This document shows positions 61,703 through 64,000 of a stretch of DNA of 64,000 nt, in pieces; position 1 is the first letter of the stretch, and every line of letters begins with the position of its first letter. The notes below the pieces were generated by a model, which saw nothing but the letters and a program-made list of their open reading frames with translations, was not told where the DNA came from and did not search any database. The stretch is from UBA7374 sp049890275. Lineage in GTDB: Bacteria > Verrucomicrobiota > Verrucomicrobiia > Opitutales > Coraliomargaritaceae. The stretch is taken from contig JBMHBT010000001.1 of the NCBI GenBank assembly GCA_049890275.1, positions 62,001 through 126,000 on the forward strand, in the 5' to 3' direction. The position numbers and the translations under genes were made by a program.

Positions 61703-62712
61703 TTTGATTCGATCGCTTTTAGCTGTTCGCCGATCGCTTTTTTAAGGATGGGTAAAAATACTTCGATCGAACTATTCTCTACATTGAGTCCTGCAGCGCA
61801 GGCGTGACCGCCACCGTTGAATTGCTTGGCGATTAGATCGACTCGATAACGAGGCTCTTTTGACCGGAGACTACCCTTCAGCGCACCCTCTCGATTTTCC
61901 AAAAGCACTCCAATATCCACACCCTCGATCGAGCGTGCGTAATCCACTAAGCCCTCGGAATCATCAATCGTAGCTCCGCATTGATCGTAGACTCCATTGC
62001 CAATCTGTCCGATACAGACACGATCATCAAAGCAAAGCTCCAGAGAGGAAAGAAAGTGCTGGAGCAAACGAATCTTAGCGAAGCTCTCGTTCTCGTAGAG
62101 TTCGTACGCTGCATCGGCTGGATGTGCTCCGTATTGGCAAAGTTGTCGAGCAATCTCAAAGGTAGCGGGTGTCGTCGAAGGAAAGCGAAACTGTCCCGTA
62201 TCCGTAGCGATACCCACGTAAAGTGCCTGCGCCGTCACTGCATCAATTGCATAGCCATTATCAAGGATGAAACCGGCCAATACTTCTGCCGTCGCACAGG
62301 AGTCAGCGATGACAAAATTCTCTATGCCGTACAGCTTATTGGAAATGTGGTGATCGATATTCAAAGCGACCTCAGGGAACAACTCTTTCAATCGCTCACC
62401 CACTCGTTTGTAATCGGCACAATCGACTGTTATCGCGACATGTCCTTCCGGCGTAAACGCATCAGCTTGTTGGAGCGGTGTATCCCCGACAAAAGCCTGC
62501 AAGTTCGCAGGCACTGCGTCTCGGTTCAGTCCAATCGCATCAAAACCCAGCCCACGAAGAAGGCGGACCACCGCAACGATCGAGCCAATGCAATCACCAT
62601 CCGGGCGAAAGTGCCCAATCACAGCAACCTTCTTGCCCTTGATTGCGTCCAGGGCCTGGGCAAAGCGGGCCGATTGTTCGGGGAAAAATTTTTCGCTAGT
62701 CATCTGATTCAT
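61699..62712 (-). CDS. nrnA: DHH-family nanoRNase/pAp phosphatase
   Basis: 337 residues. DHH domain with VIGHFRPDGDCIGS, VDCADYKRVG, NIDHHISNKLYG and ATDTGQFRFPST, then DHHA1 with KEPRYRVDLIAKQFNGGGHACAAG (end GGGHACAAG). NrnA degrades nanoRNA and dephosphorylates pAp. This bacterial gene often sits between rbfA and truB. Its ATG directly follows the rbfA TAA (TAAATG). Four-base overlap with truB. Confidence 0.93.
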   Translation of the reverse strand: MNQMTSEKFFPEQSARFAQALDAIKGKKVAVIGHFRPDGDCIGSIVAVVRLLRGLGFDAIGLNRDAVPANLQAFVGDTPLQQADAFTPEGHVAITVDCADYKRVGERLKELFPEVALNIDHHISNKLYGIENFVIADSCATAEVLAGFILDNGYAIDAVTAQALYVGIATDTGQFRFPSTTPATFEIARQLCQYGAHPADAAYELYENESFAKIRLLQHFLSSLELCFDDRVCIGQIGNGVYDQCGATIDDSEGLVDYARSIEGVDIGVLLENREGALKGSLRSKEPRYRVDLIAKQFNGGGHACAAGLNVENSSIEVFLPILKKAIGEQLKAIESK

Positions 62713-63060
62713 TTAAACGTCTTCAGGTGTTTCCAGAGAATTGAGTAAGTCGACAATATGTGCGCCACGCTCCATCGAAGGATCGTGAATAAATTGAAAA
62801 ACAGGAAGATATTTTAAAGTGACCCTCCGAGCCACCCGTTGTCGTAGGTCCTTGCCAATTTTCTGAAAAAGCCTCTCGGCTTGATACAAGGCGGTGTCAT
62901 CGCCCAAAACCGAATAGTAGATACTGGCATTGCGCAAATCAGGACTGGTATCGACTTCGCTGATCGTGACTGCCGCTGCAGAATCACGATAGCGCTGCCG
63001 CAACTGCTCGTTCAACTCCCGGCGAAGCAGTTCGTTCACTCGAATCATTCGCTTGGACAT
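62713..63060 (-). CDS. rbfA: 30S ribosome-binding factor A
   Basis: 115 residues with the KH-fold pattern MIRVNELLRRELNEQLRQ, VTISEVDTSPDLRNASIYYSV and a LKYLPVFQFIHDPSMERGAHI end (blocks cut). RbfA helps mature 16S rRNA 5' end and works in cold growth. It follows infB after 25 bases on the minus strand and precedes nrnA without gap; this order is conserved across bacteria and supports the call. Confidence 0.93.
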   Translation of the reverse strand: MSKRMIRVNELLRRELNEQLRQRYRDSAAAVTISEVDTSPDLRNASIYYSVLGDDTALYQAERLFQKIGKDLRQRVARRVTLKYLPVFQFIHDPSMERGAHIVDLLNSLETPEDV

Positions 63061-63085
63061 AGCAGAAACAAACAGTTAAGAACTA

Positions 63086-64000
63086 TTAACGCAGTGAAGG
63101 TCGGCTCTCCTCAATTGCAAAACATTCGATAATATCGCCCTCTTGGTAGTCATTGTAACCTTCTACATTGATACCGCATTCGTAACCGGCACGAACTTCC
63201 TTAACGTCATCCTTGAAACGACGAAGTGTATCGACAGCACTTTCGTGCATGACTTCCCCGCCGCGAATAAGGCGGGCAATCTTCGAGCGATTGATCGTGC
63301 CCTCGGTAACCATACAACCGGCCACATAACGTCCTTTTCCGGTCGGAAATACTTGACGGATTTCGGCTGCGCCAAGCTTCTTTTCGGTTAGTTCCGCATC
63401 GAGTAAGCCGACCATCTCCTCCTCCACCTGATCCAGGAGTTCATAAATAATTTCGTGCTGAATAATACGAATATCATGGTGCTTCGCGATGCCCTGCACT
63501 CCGTTGTCCAGGCGCACATTGAAACCAACAATACAACAACCACCGGCACTGGCTAAGTTTACGTCGTTTTTCGTTATGTTACCGACACCGACGTGAATGA
63601 TATCCAAATCAACTTTATCGCTTTCGATCTCGGTCAGGGCATTTGCCAGTGCTTCGGCAGAGCCGTGCACATCGGACTTAACGATCACCCGTAAACACTT
63701 CTTTTGTTTGCTCTCAATTGCAGCAAACAAATCATCCACAGTAGGAGCACCACTGGATCCTTCCGTATTCGCATCCTCTTTCGCACTGGCATCACGCTTG
63801 CGTTGATAGGCAACCTCTTCGGCCAATCGACGAGCTGCTTTTTCATTTTTCTCCGTTGTGAACCGATCACCGGCAGAGGGAACCGCGGACCAACCAAGAA
63901 CTTTGACCGGGGTCGACGGCGGAGCCGACTTGAGAATCTGGCCCTTATCATCCAGTAGAGACTTCACTCGGCAATAGACATCGCCACAGAGTAAGGCATC
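63086..64000 (-). CDS. infB: Translation initiation factor IF-2, C-terminal part, cut by window edge
   Basis: The minus-strand frame ends at 63086 and is open through 64000, giving about 304 C-terminal residues. Domain II (ALLCGDVYCRVKSLLDDKGQ region), domain III (KKCLRVIVKSDVHGSAEAL, ASAGGCCIVGFNVR) and the C2 domain (RFKDDVKEVRAGYECGI and YNDYQEGDIIECF) are present; C2 binds the fMet end of initiator tRNA. The GTPase and the N-terminal part lie beyond the window. It begins the infB-rbfA-nrnA-truB-ribF-rluD run in this view. Confidence 0.95.
   Translation of the reverse strand, partial: DALLCGDVYCRVKSLLDDKGQILKSAPPSTPVKVLGWSAVPSAGDRFTTEKNEKAARRLAEEVAYQRKRDASAKEDANTEGSSGAPTVDDLFAAIESKQKKCLRVIVKSDVHGSAEALANALTEIESDKVDLDIIHVGVGNITKNDVNLASAGGCCIVGFNVRLDNGVQGIAKHHDIRIIQHEIIYELLDQVEEEMVGLLDAELTEKKLGAAEIRQVFPTGKGRYVAGCMVTEGTINRSKIARLIRGGEVMHESAVDTLRRFKDDVKEVRAGYECGINVEGYNDYQEGDIIECFAIEESRPSLR

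Overview
The window is dense bacterial chromosome: about 61 protein genes, two tRNA genes, no insertion sequence, integrase, phage gene, CRISPR array or rRNA, and no gene-free stretch longer than 300 bases. Gram-negative envelope features are present: an OPX-type polysaccharide exporter, an outer-membrane beta-barrel, lipoproteins and an AsmA-like protein. Together with an exosortase, a GldA/F/G plus DUF4340 cluster, a pseudopilin cassette and start codons that mostly lack Shine-Dalgarno sequences, these best fit Verrucomicrobiota, probably class Opitutia (Coraliomargarita/Puniceicoccus-like). That placement rests on recognising protein families, not on a marker gene search.

Layout. 1-3.3 kb: end of riboflavin synthase, tRNA-Met, mutL and a deoC-like gene whose Schiff-base lysine is replaced by glutamine. 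3.3-7.8 kb: M23 peptidase, lipoprotein, small conserved protein, then a phosphoesterase, a beta-lactamase-fold hydrolase and a DEDD exonuclease. 7.8-11.4 kb: five pseudopilin genes in a gspG-G-H-I-J-like order without secretion machinery. 11.4-29.3 kb: mostly housekeeping genes (trhO, DEAD helicase, gltX, lipB-lipA, pyrD, pheA, scpB, ilvD, pgi, rsmI, rnd) with several unknowns between them. These include an acidic protein, a heavy-metal transport type membrane protein, a kinase-fold-like orphan, and a coiled-coil protein followed by a 49-residue lipoprotein.

29.5-37.5 kb: a five-gene operon for an ABC exporter (ATPase, permease, GldG-like, DUF4340) and a large AsmA-like protein. 37.5-39.1 kb: tRNA-Arg, rpsR with a strong terminator, and a Sua5-type gene. 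39.1-45.2 kb: exopolysaccharide export locus (beta-barrel, OPX protein, tyrosine autokinase), divergent from a membrane TPR protein. 45.2-58.9 kb: CorC-like protein, hisC, an RmlD-like reductase, a lipoate-ligase-fold protein, a FabZ-like hotdog protein with a DUF2071 protein, dnaE, an exosortase, an acyl-adenylating enzyme, obg and a Ppx/GppA phosphatase. 59.1-64 kb: the classic translation cluster infB-rbfA-nrnA-truB-ribF-rluD on the minus strand.

The genome is compact. Of twelve convergent protein-gene junctions, four share exactly four bases through interlocked stop codons and four more lie within two bases of each other or overlap. I saw no convincing new multi-gene defence or mobile system. 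The strongest leads are the altered DeoC, the MutL without endonuclease motifs, the kinase-like orphan, the tyrosine/glycine-repeat autokinase, the small lipoprotein with a hairpin abutting the next start codon, and the solitary exosortase.
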